A program made the translations under genes and the position numbers. A stretch of DNA of 64,000 bases, from NCBI GenBank assembly GCA_000181795.3, contig CM012955.1:8755894-8819893 (forward strand), written 5' to 3'. The first letter of the stretch is position 1, and each line of letters opens with the position of its first letter. Positions 37,588 to 50,010 of this stretch are shown here, piece by piece. The DNA comes from Trichinella spiralis (taxonomy: Eukaryota; Nematoda; Enoplea; Trichinellida; Trichinellidae). The notes beneath the pieces are model-generated. The model had not been told where the DNA came from. It searched no databases and was given only the letters and a program-made list of their open reading frames with translations.

Positions 37588-38378
37588 ATGCCGCAGGTAT
37601 TTTATGTTCCGAAGTCGAAGCAGCGTCATCCAGTAGATTTGAATAAGCCACCCAATTCGGCAGTTGACTATTTGCTGCAAGTTGCTGCTGAACGTGAACA
37701 ATTGGAAAAGACTTTGTCCAGTGAAAGCAAAGGCGGGAAACAGAATTCTTCAACCGCCAAGTCGGTTGGAAAGCAGAACTTGGGCGACAGTGTTAGCCAA
37801 GAAGCTCCACAGCAGGAATCGGCTTTGTCTTATTGCAAGGTTGTTGAACATTTTGAAAAATTTCGGCTCCGCATTCCTAATCTGCGTAAAATTGCTTACC
37901 GTTTGGGAAATGTGGGCGATGTTTCATTGCCAAGTGCTGCGGATGAAAAAGGGTGGAAAAAATTCTTCACAGACATAGTTCATTCCGTAAGTACACTTTT
38001 CACTGCGTTGTGTTGTGTTTTTTGTTATCCACTTTGGAAACACCTTGCATAAATATTCAATTTTAGAAAAACTGTGAAAACAGCCTGCCGCTATTATCAA
38101 TTGTATTGTCATTGGATGACAAACAAATTGAGCAGGCGATCATTCTAAGTTTATTTGTGCTATACTCCCACGGTTATGATCACAGTCTTTTGCAATGGCT
38201 TTATGCTCTTCTTGCTTTGACTTTTTTTCCATTTAGTGACCAATTTCGAATGAGAATGAAAGTTTTGAGCTCGTACTGTTCGATGAACAGAGATAAGCTC
38301 TTGAAAAGCAATCCCAAAGCAGCTCGCTCATTCATTGTTATTATGGAAATTGTGGAATACTTATTGCAACATTATTGA
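37588..38378 (+). CDS. GEMIN2: Gemin2 homologue (SMN-interacting protein 1)
   Basis: Two exons, 37588-37986 and 38067-38378; 711 bases, 236 residues (human 280). Family marks are PPNSAVDYLLQVAAE near residue 21 (human PPRTPQEYLRRVQIEA), the strongly conserved DEKGWKKF (119-126), then after the intron PLLSIVLSLD and QWLYALLAL (176-184). The C-terminal half is helical. Gemin2 binds SMN through the SMN N-terminus and holds the Sm pentamer during snRNP assembly in the cytoplasm. The N-terminal Sm-binding arm appears shortened, and residues 40-80 are a low-complexity Ser/Gln/Lys linker. The ATG at 37588 begins MPQVFYVPKS; an acceptor-like TTTTAG lies at 37558-37563, so a 5' non-coding exon or trans-spliced leader is possible. 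AATAAA follows at 38416. Confidence 0.88.
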
Positions 38379-38415
38379 AAAGTTTGGTGATTGAGAAAAA
38401 AAGCAAAAACTGCAA

Positions 38416-38421
38416 AATAAA
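38416..38421 (+). terminator. Poly(A) signal of the Gemin2 gene
   Basis: AATAAA 38 bases after the TGA stop. Confidence 0.6.
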
Positions 38422-39450
38422 CGCATTTTACGTGAATTTTTTTGCTTTTTAGTATAAACCTTTATCATATTTTTTCTTATGCACTGGGAAAAAAATGTAG
38501 TAGCTGTTTTCTTTTTTAATTACAATTTTCACATTCTACTGTTAAAATATTTCAAAACCATCGATTTTCAATAACAATTTTATTACTAAAATAGTTTCCT
38601 GCAAATGACAGCATTGATACTGTAACATACACCTGATCATCTTTTACTGTATTGTTTTACATTATTTTGAAATAAATATTTTTTACAAAAAAATTAGCTT
38701 AGCGAATATTTTGATCAAACTGGTAAAATTTTGGTATTTTATTTTATCAATTGCGACTATTTTTAGTGCATTAAGTTTATCAGCACTGAAATATATAAAA
38801 TAGGATTCGTTTTTTATTTATTATGCTTTTTTCTGTTGAACAGCTTTTATCGTCTGATTGTACAGAATTTCCTTTTAATTTTTTGTAATAATTTTACGAA
38901 TTTACTAATTCTTTTTTTAAATTTCAATTATCGAAAAGCAACGAATGCGCTTTTTATCACTTTTAGCGTGGCTCATTTCAAGAAAGTTAAATATTTCATT
39001 TCTGTGTAATTTTTTTCTGATATCACAGCGAAAGATTGCTTTTTGTGAAAACTTAACTGATGCTGTTTTTTTATAATTTTTTTTTATTGTAAAACCAATG
39101 CAATGATAATTGTTTTCTGTGATTGGTTTGGTCAGCTTCATGTTTAGTAAAAGTGAAAGTGGTAGTCTTGTGCTTTTGCGTTGCTGAACACCAGTTGTTT
39201 CACTTTAGTTTTAAAAAGTTGGAAATGTTTTCTGCTTAAATTTGTTGCTAACCAGAAACGCAATTAATATTTCGTGTTGAACGGACAATTGTGCAATCAT
39301 TGCTGTTGAATGTTTATCATTGTTTTCCATACGGTGATAGAAAATATATTTACATTGATAATATAATTTACAAATAATATAAAATGTATTACAATTTTGA
39401 GTTTATTTTTTATTTCGACTTTGATGAAGATGTGAAGCAGTCAATGCTTT

Positions 39451-39452
<2 letters not shown>

Positions 39453-39487
<35 letters not shown>
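39453..39487. repeat. (GT)n microsatellite
   Basis: Seventeen uninterrupted GT units, followed by AGTGTGTTG. Confidence 0.9.
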
Positions 39488-39489
<2 letters not shown>

Positions 39490-42368
39490 TGTGTTGAGAA
39501 TGCAATGTGGTCAATGCAAATCAGCTTGCATTATTTATGTTAACAATACTAGTTGTAATCACGTAAAAATATTTGAAGATGAAAGCCAAATTGATTTGCA
39601 TTTAAGTTATTAAAGAGTGTATGTTCAATAAATGCTTTTAAAAAATTTGCTCAACAGGCGAAAACTGATTTCTGATGTATATGTTATGTTATATTTCATT
39701 TCAAATAATGCCGATTATATTAAAATTTTGTTTCAAAAATAAGATGAACATTATTTTTCTTGTTCTTTTTTTATTTTTCCAAATTCAAATTTTATCTTAT
39801 TTTAATAAAATGAATAAATAATTTTTTGACAAGTCTGTTGCTTGGAAGTTTTGTTGTTGTTGGTGGTTTAGATTGAGAAAGTGAAGAGAAGGAAATTTTC
39901 TTTTGTGATGCTTTTACAGATGCTAAAAGCAGTGCAATTAACACAGCAGGAAGTTTGCAGCAGGCATCAGTGTATTTTTGTTTTGTTCATTGTACTGTTG
40001 AAGTAACTGATTACGTCAACTTGAAACAAGAAGTTGTCTGCTTGATTTTTGATTAATATTCTTCTCTTTCTTCTTAATCTTAATCTTCCATGTAACATGT
40101 AATTATATAATTAAAAAAATGAGCGTTATTTATTCAAATTTTAAATAATGATGATTTATTATTCTTGTTGTTTTCTCTTGACATTTGTCAAAGTAGAAAT
40201 CACAAGTAGAATAGGCAATTAACTTATTTGCATAAATACATTATTGGATCGTTGAGAGATTGGTGTGCAATTGTGCGTGAAGCAGTAATGATTTAAGGTT
40301 GTAATTTTTGCTTGTCACTGACCCAAATTAGTGATTTTATTGCATAGTTTTGGCAAACTGGATTCTGTATCATCCAGTATACTAACAGAACCTACAAGCT
40401 ATTATTATTATTATTATTATTCATATTGTTGATCAGATGAATCATAATTTGAAATTGATTATGATTTTTTCCTTGTAAACTTCTACTTTTCTATAAAAGT
40501 ATCTTAAAATTGTACTAAAGTGAACAAGTATCTTATTTCTTTTTTGTTTTGTACGGTGATATCTAAATTTTGTTTTTGGCAATGAGCGAGATGGCAAAAT
40601 TTGAATGAAAAAAAGCAATAATTCTAGTATTTTCATATTTTTCCAGTCGACTGAATATTCTTTTTTTCAAATAGGAATATTTTCCCCCATGTCCCATTTC
40701 CAAAGCGTGTGAAATAGCATTGCTGTGAATGGGTTGTTCGTAATTTTTGCCTGTTGTTGCAGGCTGTTTTACATTTCACTTCAACAACAGGCAATTCAAA
40801 AATACCACCAGCATGCTAACTAAGATTTTGGCTGCTTTTTTTTAAATTCATTCTTACGTCAAGACTTTCTGTGCACCCGTGGATGAAGGAAATGGATTGT
40901 AGTGATTTTATCTTTGCTTTTTTTTATTAACGCAAATCGCCCTCTATTCAAAATTTCTTAACGGCTAAACTGTAAAAGCTTTGCCATTATTGTCCAATTT
41001 GAGACGTTGATTAATCAATTTCTGTTTTATTTTTCGTGTTCTCTCAAGTGGAAAGGCAATAATTTGTAGTCAATATTAAAGATTAAACACATTTTTAAAA
41101 GCATAGGTATTTTTTGAATCTGTATTTTAATAACGTCACAGGCAGGCAGGTTGGTAAAGCTTATTATTATTACTGTTGTTGTTGTTGTTATAAACGTAGC
41201 GTTAACATACGATTGTAACTATAAACGATTGTAGGTAGTTGAACCTGCCGTAACGAGGTTAAGGAGAGTCGACAGTCTGGGCTTAATTTCCAATAGAAAA
41301 TATTGGTGTGTAACACACCTGCTTACTGGTGTTGCTTTGACGCTCTGCTTCGAAAATCAGTATCCTCTGCAACTGGTAATTTATTATTAAAATAAGTTCA
41401 TTTTATTAACCGCAAAATTGCAAATTATGGAACGTTTTCTTTTTCTATTCTCTAATTAACATGAACAATCGAAGAAAACTGTCTTTTGATGCGATGAATC
41501 TTTTGAAATTGATTTTGTCAGAAATTGTTTCTTCTGATAAAATTGAAGAGGAAGAATGAAAAACTTTTTGGTGTTTGCACTCATTTAAATTTATTTTATT
41601 ATTTATTCGATGAAGTTACTAATTTTGAATGTCCTCGTCTAATTTCATTTTATTTACACTTGTTGTGAATCATTGTATTCGAAAAAGCATGCAAAAGTCT
41701 ACCTGAACTGGAAAATGATTTCTGACTGATTTTTCATGCAAATTTTATTCAAATTCAACTCTGACGTGTTTGCTTGATGTTGAAAATGAAAATTGTACTT
41801 GAGCATCTGATTTGGTTGTTCCAATTCTTGTTTGTCATCGAAATGCAGTTTGATGACCGCGTAGGTTTTTCACTTCCGAACAGCATCAAGCTCGGTAACG
41901 ATTTTACAGTGCTATTTGAGCAAACTGACTATTGGTTGAATTGTTTAGTGGCCGAGTGATTTGATTTCATCAAGACAAACAGCTGCATCCATTTTGGAAC
42001 AATTCCATTTCACGTAATTGTTGCATTCATTTTTAAATGATTATTCATATTCATATTCACAACTTTTCCTTTTCAAAGCCATAAACTTGAATTAGTTTAT
42101 CTTGTTTTCACATATTGAAGCAAAGACGATTCCAACGATTCTAGTTCATTTGCTAGTAGATCATCAGCTTTTTATACAGCAACATCTTGCACGTTGTAAA
42201 AGTTAGCTAACTAGCTAGATGGCTGGTTGTAAAGTGAAAATTGTTTAAACTTGTTCTTTGTTATTTTGATAAACCACACACAGAATGTGATTGCATACAT
42301 ATTTTATCTTAATTTGATTCTATATCCTGTTATGTTCTTGTTTTGAATTAAAAATAAATGAATAAATC

Positions 42369-42388
42369 AACACACACACACACACACA
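42369..42388. repeat. (CA)n microsatellite
   Basis: Nine to ten CA units followed by TG. Confidence 0.85.
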
Positions 42389-42869
42389 TGTATAAATTTA
42401 TTGAAATTTTCTTTTGTAAAGTTCAAGTTAAATAATCAATTATCGTTTGTTAAGGTTGCTGTCAATGCTTATCATATATGTTGATTGATTTTTGACTTGC
42501 TATGATATATTTCATAGTTACAAATTCAATTATCCATTATTGCACTGTTGCTGCGGTTCATTAGCTTGGCAGGATACGATGTGCCTAGTAAATATATCCA
42601 TCTTCTATGCAATATTTTTCCTGATTAGTCCAATTTGATTTTTTTAAAGATATTTTTATCTCTTTTTCAAGTGCAATACTAACATTTATTTATGCAAAAT
42701 GTTAAGGGAATTTTACGATGACACATAAGCTGTGTGCTTGTGTGTTTTTTCATTTCGATTGTTTCTTTTATTTAATTTTTGTTAACATTGTAATTATTGG
42801 GGAAAACATAGTAGATGAGAAAAATTACTTGAACTGGGTTAGCGTTGTGCTGATTGTGTGCACTGCTAT

Positions 42870-42908
42870 ATTGTTATTATCATCATCATCATTATTATTA
42901 TTATTATA
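42870..42908. repeat. Compound trinucleotide repeat (ATT/ATC)n
   Basis: TTATTATCATCATCATC passing into ATTATTATTATTATTAT. Confidence 0.85.
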
Positions 42909-43399
42909 AGCTAGAGAAAAAGCAAGCATGATTCCAATCAACTGTTTTTGTGATTGGCAGTCATTTGTTAAAAAAAAGTCCATTGTTCTCTTTGATTGGC
43001 AAGAAATATTTTCCCCAGTAGTATTACGCAAAGCCAGCCAGATTAATGCGGTTTTCTCTTCTTGTCTTTTATGAAGTAAATGTTCTGTTTTTTGGCATAT
43101 GTAAATATCATGTATGTGTGTGTGTGTGCGTGTAGAATTTTCAAAATATTCAATTTATTCTTATTCCGAAGTTTTGCAGTCATCACGTGCAGAAGTAATG
43201 ATGAAATTTTGAATTCCATTCATTCTTTGCTTCACTTCACTTTTCAAAATTCGAAAATGCATTTCGTTTTCATTGCATAATTTAACATATCCATCTGCAT
43301 ATTATTCATATTTTTCTTTTTCAATTTTCTCAATCATCGAATGACTTTTTTTTAATGATAATGATGGTGGTTTTTTCTTCTGCTTTCTGTATCGTTTAT

Positions 43400-43426
43400 T
43401 TTGTTTGTTTGTTTGTTTGTTTGTTT
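43400..43426. repeat. (TTTG)n microsatellite
   Basis: Six tandem TTTG units in a T-rich context. Confidence 0.85.
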
Positions 43427-43993
43427 CATTGTATCCACCGCTTTTGCCTTCAAGAATGTATCCAAATTGTGATGTGGCGTTGGCAAAATTTACGTAACTG
43501 ATTGTTGACGGCTGTGAGTGAATGCTGAAGCAGAAATTAACACTGGTCGCTGAGGGAATTGGTTAATTAAAATCAGCACGTCCGTTTGATCGATTGTTTA
43601 TTTACGATTGTATATTTCAATTTCATGATTTCAATTTGAGAATTTATTGCTTACCACATAGCAAGAAATGATTCTAATCACTGGCGGGCGTGTGTGTATG
43701 TGAGGGGAGGGGGGATTATTGGTTATTTTCATTTTGCTTAATCATCATTTATTTATTTCATTTTTCATATATAAAATTCATTTGAATATGGTTTGATCAA
43801 TTGAACGTTGAAGCGGATTTGTTTGTACTGATCAAGTTCGCGCTAGTTGACGTTGAAGGCTGAGCAGAAATTTAAATATTTCTCGTTAATGCAAAATTTG
43901 ATCGGCAAGCATTTTGGAGATTGATTAATTTATTTGTTATTTATTTAACGTTGATTTGATTCGATTGCAATGGCAATTTTTCATCGTTATGCT

Positions 43994-44002
43994 TATAAAA
44001 GG
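43994..44002 (+). promoter_or_regulatory. TATA box, likely of the SLC10-type gene
   Basis: TATAAAAGG is a canonical TATA box. It lies 372 bases upstream of the ATG at 44366, so the 5' UTR would be long or contain an intron. Confidence 0.4.
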
Positions 44003-44365
44003 TGAAGAATTTTGTAGAATCAGTTCAAGCGTGGGATGACATTTTTCATTTGAACAAATTTGCAAAGAATTTTTGTAAAGAGCAGTTCGCAGTTTCACTG
44101 AACCACCTCCGAGAAAATCCTCTTTGTCTTTTAGCAATCGTATCTAAAGACTTTGAAAAATGCTATCGCACAAATGACAGTTTTACTTGTTGACATTCTG
44201 CGTTTACTAGAAAATATTTATTTCATCGGTCACATGAAAAGAAATTGCCGAAAGTGTTTGCTTTTAAAATTAGCTTAGCGTTATTCCAATAATATTTCAA
44301 TTCAGCATTTGAATTTGAATAATTTTTTTCTTGATTTGTAGAATTTTCAATAATTCAATTGAAGA

Positions 44366-46316
44366 ATGGAAATGAAAACTGATTGTCGTTGTCCGTTTTT
44401 GTTGCTTTACTATTGTGTGCTTTCGTTTGTTTGTGCCGTGCTTTGGTCGGCTGTTCACGTGCTGGGCAACGGTGTGAATATTACTGTCGTGCCTGAGGTG
44501 ATCAGCTCGATCAAGGAGAATGAAAATCAGACAGTAATTGTACATTTCCAAAGGGACGACGATCTCGACAAATGTGAAATCCAATGTTCCAACAAGCTGA
44601 ATTTGAGCCTTCAAACTTCGACCCCTGATTTGATCGACATCACCAATCCGAAGAAGTTCAGCTCGCATGCTGCTGCTTCTGATTATGACTATTCACTCAC
44701 CACCACCAATGATACGGTTCAAAATTCTTCATCCCAGCTGATTCAGCTGGATTTGGAACATTTTGACGAGATCACTTTTACGATTAATGGAAAATTTTTG
44801 GGTAGAGCTGTTGTCCAATTGGATGTTGTCTGCTTGGACGACGAGGGAATTGAACACAACTTTACGCTCAATTATCCCGTGCCTGTGATACGTGCCGATT
44901 CGAAACTTGGATACATTTTTGTCGGTGTATTGTCAGTATTACTTTGTTTGGCTAATTTTCTCATGTCAGCTGAAATTAATCCGCGCACAGTGTGGAAAGT
45001 CATCAAACGACCAGTAGCTCCTGCAATAGGACTATTTTGTCAATTTTTTGCCATGCCCTTGGTAAGAGCAAATACAAAATGATTTTGTCTTTTTCGTTCA
45101 AATTTATATTTCAGATCTCATTTGGAGTTGCGCAGGTCGCGTTTGTTCCATACGGTCTGACTGCCATGGGTCTTGGACTGTTCACGGCTGGTTGTAGTCC
45201 AGGCGGCGGAGCTTCGAATGCTTACACATATCTGCTTGACGGCAATATCGATCTCTCAGTTACGATGACATTTCTCAGTACCGTATTTGCTTACGGTATG
45301 CTTAGGGGGAGAAACGAAATGAGAACACGAAATTTCCATTTCATTTCTTTTTATTTATTTTCAACTGCTATTTTTAGGTTTCATGCCATTGTGGATATAT
45401 CTACTAGGGCCGTACATTGTGGAAACGGACGCTTTGAGAAGTATTCAAATTCCACATCGCAATATTGGCATATCTCTGCTGTTGTTATTGGTTCCTGTAA
45501 ATTTGGGCATACTGTTGTGGCATTTGAAGCCATCATGGGGCCAAAAGGCTAAGAAGGTCTACAATCAAGCATAATATTAATTAGCAATTAATATTGCTGT
45601 AAATAATATTATTGCGTTCAGGTTTTGCGTCCATTTTTTGTCATCATCATTGTTTTCATTTGCACATTCGGAGTTTACAGCAATTTGTACATGTTCAAAT
45701 TGATGTCTTTACGTTCAATGATCGCCGGTCTGTGCGTTCCATGGCTAGGCTTCATGACTGGGTTTGTTTTGGCATGGCTGCTTAAACAACCACGTGAAAA
45801 CATCGTAGCAATATCACTTGAAACTGGAATTCAAAATACAGGCATTGCAATTGTACTATTGCAGGTGAGTAAAATCATTGTACGCTTGTTTCTAATTGAC
45901 AAATGAAGCTATTTTTTTCTTTTGCTTTTCAGCTTTCATTCCCAAAGCCAGATTCTGAAATTGCATCAGTGATGCCAGTAATTGTTGCGTTGTTTACACC
46001 GGTACCAGTGCTGATTGCTCTGATCTTATACTATGGAAAGTCAATTTTTTGGAAAGTTCTTGAAGGTTGAATTTAAGCAACAAAAATAATAATAATAACT
46101 ACAAAATATCCCTAATATATAGCTTGATGCGAATTTTCAGGCATACCTTGCGTCAATAATTGTCCAGGTAATAGCAGTGAGAAAGGCAGAAAATTGAACA
46201 TTGATTCAAGTTTGGACGGTACCGTCTCAGTGCCTGACGAAGTGAATTCTGTCGACGGGATGTCTGTCAATGGAAAAACGGCCGATTCTCAGAGCATGAT
46301 ATTCATCAAGCGCTGA
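44366..46316 (+). CDS. SLC10/bile acid:sodium symporter family membrane protein
   Basis: Six exons: 44366-45061, 45115-45295, 45378-45556, 45622-45864, 45933-46065 and 46141-46316; 1608 bases, 535 residues. Residues about 12-35 are a signal-like hydrophobic segment. Residues 36-190 form an acidic ectodomain with several N-glycosylation sequons (NGVNIT, NENQT, NLSL, NDTV, NSSS, NFTL), unlike bile-salt transporters such as NTCP but like the SLC10A3/A5-type proteins. The SBF membrane domain follows. Its signature is AGCSPGGGASNAYT (257-270), and SLETGIQNTGIAI (417-429) is the crossover region of the second repeat. The C-tail is cytosolic, polar and Ser/Asp-rich. SLC10 members move organic anions with sodium across the plasma membrane; the substrate cannot be read from sequence. 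The donor of exon 3 (GTCTAC) is weak. AATAAA lies at 46615. Confidence 0.9.
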
Positions 46317-46614
46317 TTTTGAATTTGAAAAATGTAGAGGAAAATGATTCATATTTTCAAATTATGCTGTTTTCACTTTTCTTCATTTATCATCAAACTG
46401 CCTGCCGTTGGTGTGAATATGCATGGAAGGTTGACTGCTTTCCTCTGCTTGTTGCTGTTGGTTTTGTGTTTTAGAAAAAAAATAAGCACTGGTCAGCATT
46501 GGTCTTCTGTAATTCATTACCATATCTAGAAAAGGCAGCAATCACACAGCCAGCCGCACCACCACTACCAAATCACTATTTCAGCTGATATGAAATGTGT
46601 AGCTTTTATTGTTG

Positions 46615-46620
46615 AATAAA
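46615..46620 (+). terminator. Poly(A) signal of the SLC10-type gene
   Basis: AATAAA about 300 bases past the stop at 46316. Confidence 0.5.
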
Positions 46621-46907
46621 GTTTCACATTTATTGATTATTTTTATTTTTCTATTTTGACGGGCTTTTTGCATTGCCAGTTAGTTGTGAGAGCAGTTTCT
46701 GTTACGAAGAAAAAAACGGCACCGTCATTGGCCTTGCACGCATCACTCATTCACTCATTGCTCAATAGTGAAGCAGCAACAATCTTTCAAGCGATGCGAT
46801 GATTGATTGATTGGAAACAAATTTTAAACTTCAACTTTTTTACATACATCTGTGACCAAGCTGAGTCGGGGAAAATTCTCATCCTTCAATGTAGAAAATG
46901 ATTTGTC

Positions 46908-46933
46908 ACACGCGCGCGCACACACACACACAC
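46908..46933. repeat. (CG)n/(CA)n microsatellite
   Basis: Alternating CG units pass directly into about seven CA units; the alternating purine-pyrimidine run is Z-DNA-prone. Confidence 0.85.
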
Positions 46934-48197
46934 TTTTGCAGCAAAATCTTTTGCTGATTTGTATCCGATACTGACAGAAAGACAGGCAAACATATGTGCT
47001 CATGATATTGAATGAAAATGACAACAAAGGCGAACTTCATATATGCTTGTGTGCATTCACAGTATGTTGTGTTGAATAACTGAAGATGAAAGATTTTTAA
47101 ATATCCATTATTGCTCTGCTGCACCGAATATTGCCCTGCAGGAAAGTGCTGCGTCGCTTTAACCGCTAGGCAAGGGAAATTCAGAGAGGTTGCCTCGCTA
47201 CAGAGGAAGAACAAACAAAATTTGCTTCAATATAGGCACAGCACTGTTTGATTGGTGTCTAGAAATAGCTCGTATTAAATCAAGAATAATTTTTCTTCAA
47301 TTATTAACAATATGGAATAATTTCAAAAAGAAATGTTTCGTTTCAATATCTGAAAAGTATCTGTTGCTCAAGATTTTCACAATGTGGTCACTCACACACA
47401 CGCACCACGAATTGCAGCACTGGATTCGAGCAATTTTGAATCAATGAAGACATTTGAAAGAAGGTAAATTATAACCAAAAATTAAATTATTTTACGTTTT
47501 TTAATTATACAATTTGCTAATTTTCAAGAATAATGCCACCAACTTATGTTCTTTTTGTTTTGTCTTCAGCTTCTCTTATTATTTAAAAAATATGAAAAAG
47601 CAGCAGTTTTAAGATAAAATTTTGTTTTCATATTTTAAAATACTTATATATTTTTTTAAATATTTACTACTACATTTCATTTCATTGTTTGCACAACAAT
47701 AACAGATGGGGCATTATTTGAATTCGGGATTTCGTGGAAAAATAGTTTATTTTATTCATTTATTTCAAAAAGTCATTTTATCCCTATTTCTGAGCAATTT
47801 GAAATGTTTGGGTTTCTGTTGAAGGAAGAAATTTATTATAAAACAGAGCAAAACGTATGGACGAACAACAGCAGCAACAGCTTTGCCACAACATATTCAT
47901 CCATATGGCAAATGTTACACAGTGTTCGGATTTTGTTTATAAATGAATTGTTACGAAAAGCGTATATTTTGCAAAAGATGAAAGATAACAAAGAAGCATC
48001 TACTGTTGTTAATATTCAAATGGTACTGATTTCAGTTGGTGATAATGATAACTTTCCACATAGCCGTAGTGAGGGTTGCAAAGAAAGCATCTTGCATGCT
48101 ATGTTTTTCAAATAACAGGGCTGTCTGTCAATTTTGGAAAAGTTTTGCAAATGAGCAAATTATTTAGAAAGTAGCCTGTTTTTGAGTCACACCCATC

Positions 48198-48230
48198 TCT
48201 GTTCTGTTCTGTTCCGTTCTGTTCTGTTCT
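48198..48230. repeat. (TTCTG)n pentanucleotide repeat
   Basis: Six tandem copies of TTCTG with one TTCCG variant. Confidence 0.85.
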
Positions 48231-48906
48231 AGCATGCAGTTGCAATTGATGACGTCACTTTATTATTATTAATAAGAATTTCTGGGAACATTTTATAATG
48301 GAAAAAGGTATTTCATGAAAATATTTTTTACAGAATATTGTTGTTCATTTTGTCCGCATATTTAAGCAGCTAAAAGATGACGTGTTGTTTTTTTTTCATT
48401 AATGTTATCACATTGATCAGTAAAATGATAGAGTTTCAAAAAATAAAACAAACATCTCTTCACTATATGAATGAGATGCAGCTGAAATTTGCCTCTTTGA
48501 ACTGCACAAAAGAGAAAAATCAAGGAAACACGAACAACAATGCTCGAACTTTGATACTATACAAAAACGTTGCAAGCAATTAAACATCACCAGTGGCATA
48601 TCCGACATTCTGCTTTTTGCTTTTGTTCAGCTTTAATTTTATTGAAATTTAAAAAGAAATCAAAATGTACATACAATGTGATATTTGTTGGATGATTTGT
48701 TTAGGATTGTTGGTTATTTTATTTTAAAATACATTTATTGTGTCTTATTATAATCGGTTGAAAAAAAAGATTTCAAAACAAGAGACTATTGTTTATTGAT
48801 CAGTAGCTCGATTCACTTAGCTAATCGATAACAGCGATACAATTAATCATTGTTTATAAATCTCACTCCCAATGAGCTAAGGCTGTATAAAATTTACATT
48901 TCAAAA

Positions 48907-48939
48907 AGAGACAGAGAGAGAGAGAGAGAGAGCGAGAGA
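48907..48939. repeat. (GA)n microsatellite
   Basis: GA units with single interruptions by CA and GC. Confidence 0.85.
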
Positions 48940-50010
48940 ATATATCATTGTATTTAAGTGTATATAATTTGATTTTTATACCGAATATGGTGAAATAGAA
49001 TAGGAATAGGAATAGGAACAGGGGGAGGGGGAATCGAGTGTGGAACGAACGATAAAGATGGAATAGGATGACGATCAACTTGGAAACAGGACGTCCTATG
49101 ACTTGCTTGGTTGTTGTTGTTGTTATCATCGTTCAACATCGACCGAATGGTCGTGTTTATTATTGGACGGCTTGCTTCGGACGTCATTTCACCGTGCTAA
49201 GCGCTACGCTGTTCAGTGTGTCGTTGCAGTCGTCGATTTCGTTTCGCGCCATTTGCTTTGTGCGCGCGTGTCGTCCGTCCTGGCTGGCCCAGAACCGTCT
49301 TCTTCTTCTTATTATTCTTCTTATTTTTATTCATATTATCATTCCTCGTTTTCTGGTCTGATGTTGGTTCTGAATTAAACACAGCAAACCAAAGAATATT
49401 GAAGCCCACTCGCTTTTCTGATTATTCATTTCCATAAGCTAACTGAACCGCCTTTCTCGAATTTTCACCACCGATCGCATGCATCGACTGAGGCATACAT
49501 GCGTTCATTGGCGGCTTGTTTTTTGATGTTACGCACCCGGGCACGTGAGTGTCACTCGACTGACAGAAGTAGAACATCACTGATTTATTCGGTGGCTTGT
49601 TTCCGTCTTGCATATTTACAAGATGTGTCGTCTTTATTTTCCCTTTACTGGCTGCATCAGCTTACTTTGCATCATGTTCTTTGAACTTGAACCGCTTACA
49701 TACACACCCACCACAAAATTTTATTCAGAGGGGTAGGGGGGAGGTTGGTTGGAAATTTGATTTTTTTTTGCGTCTATTTATTTATTATTTGTTACGTTTT
49801 ATTATATTCATTTTTCTATTTTTTTGTCCTTAACTTCCGTTTTCTTTGAATTGAACTTGCAACAATGAACGATTCGAGTGAAATGAAATATTTCTCATCT
49901 TTAGTCGCCAATTAGGCCGGCGTTGGCTGAAAAGCCTGGCCTGGTGGTATCAATCTCAGCTTCTTTCATCTCTTACTTTCTGCTCAGAATAAGCAAAAAA
50001 CGGAAATAAA

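Larger units (their letters stand above)
38379..44365. other. Six-kilobase intergenic region
   Basis: AT-rich, with many microsatellites and no supported coding exon. One 60-codon plus frame at 41777-41959 has an ATG and a hydrophobic N-terminus but no family resemblance or splice partner. A patch at 41150-41370 is GC-richer but contains no exon-like frame. The last 400 bases carry the promoter of the SLC10-type gene. Confidence 0.5.
46317..50010. other. Intergenic region with microsatellites; CBF-beta upstream region
   Basis: No coding exon recognised; longer open frames here have random composition and no splice partners. 49060-49300 is GC-richer with many CG dinucleotides and probably forms the promoter or 5' UTR of the CBF-beta gene. 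An (AATAGG)-like run lies near 48998-49018, and (CTT)n near 49301-49312. Confidence 0.5.

Noticed and set aside
47804..48115. 103-codon plus frame in the intergenic region
   Set aside because: AT-biased codons, no recognised motif, no splice signals that connect it to anything.
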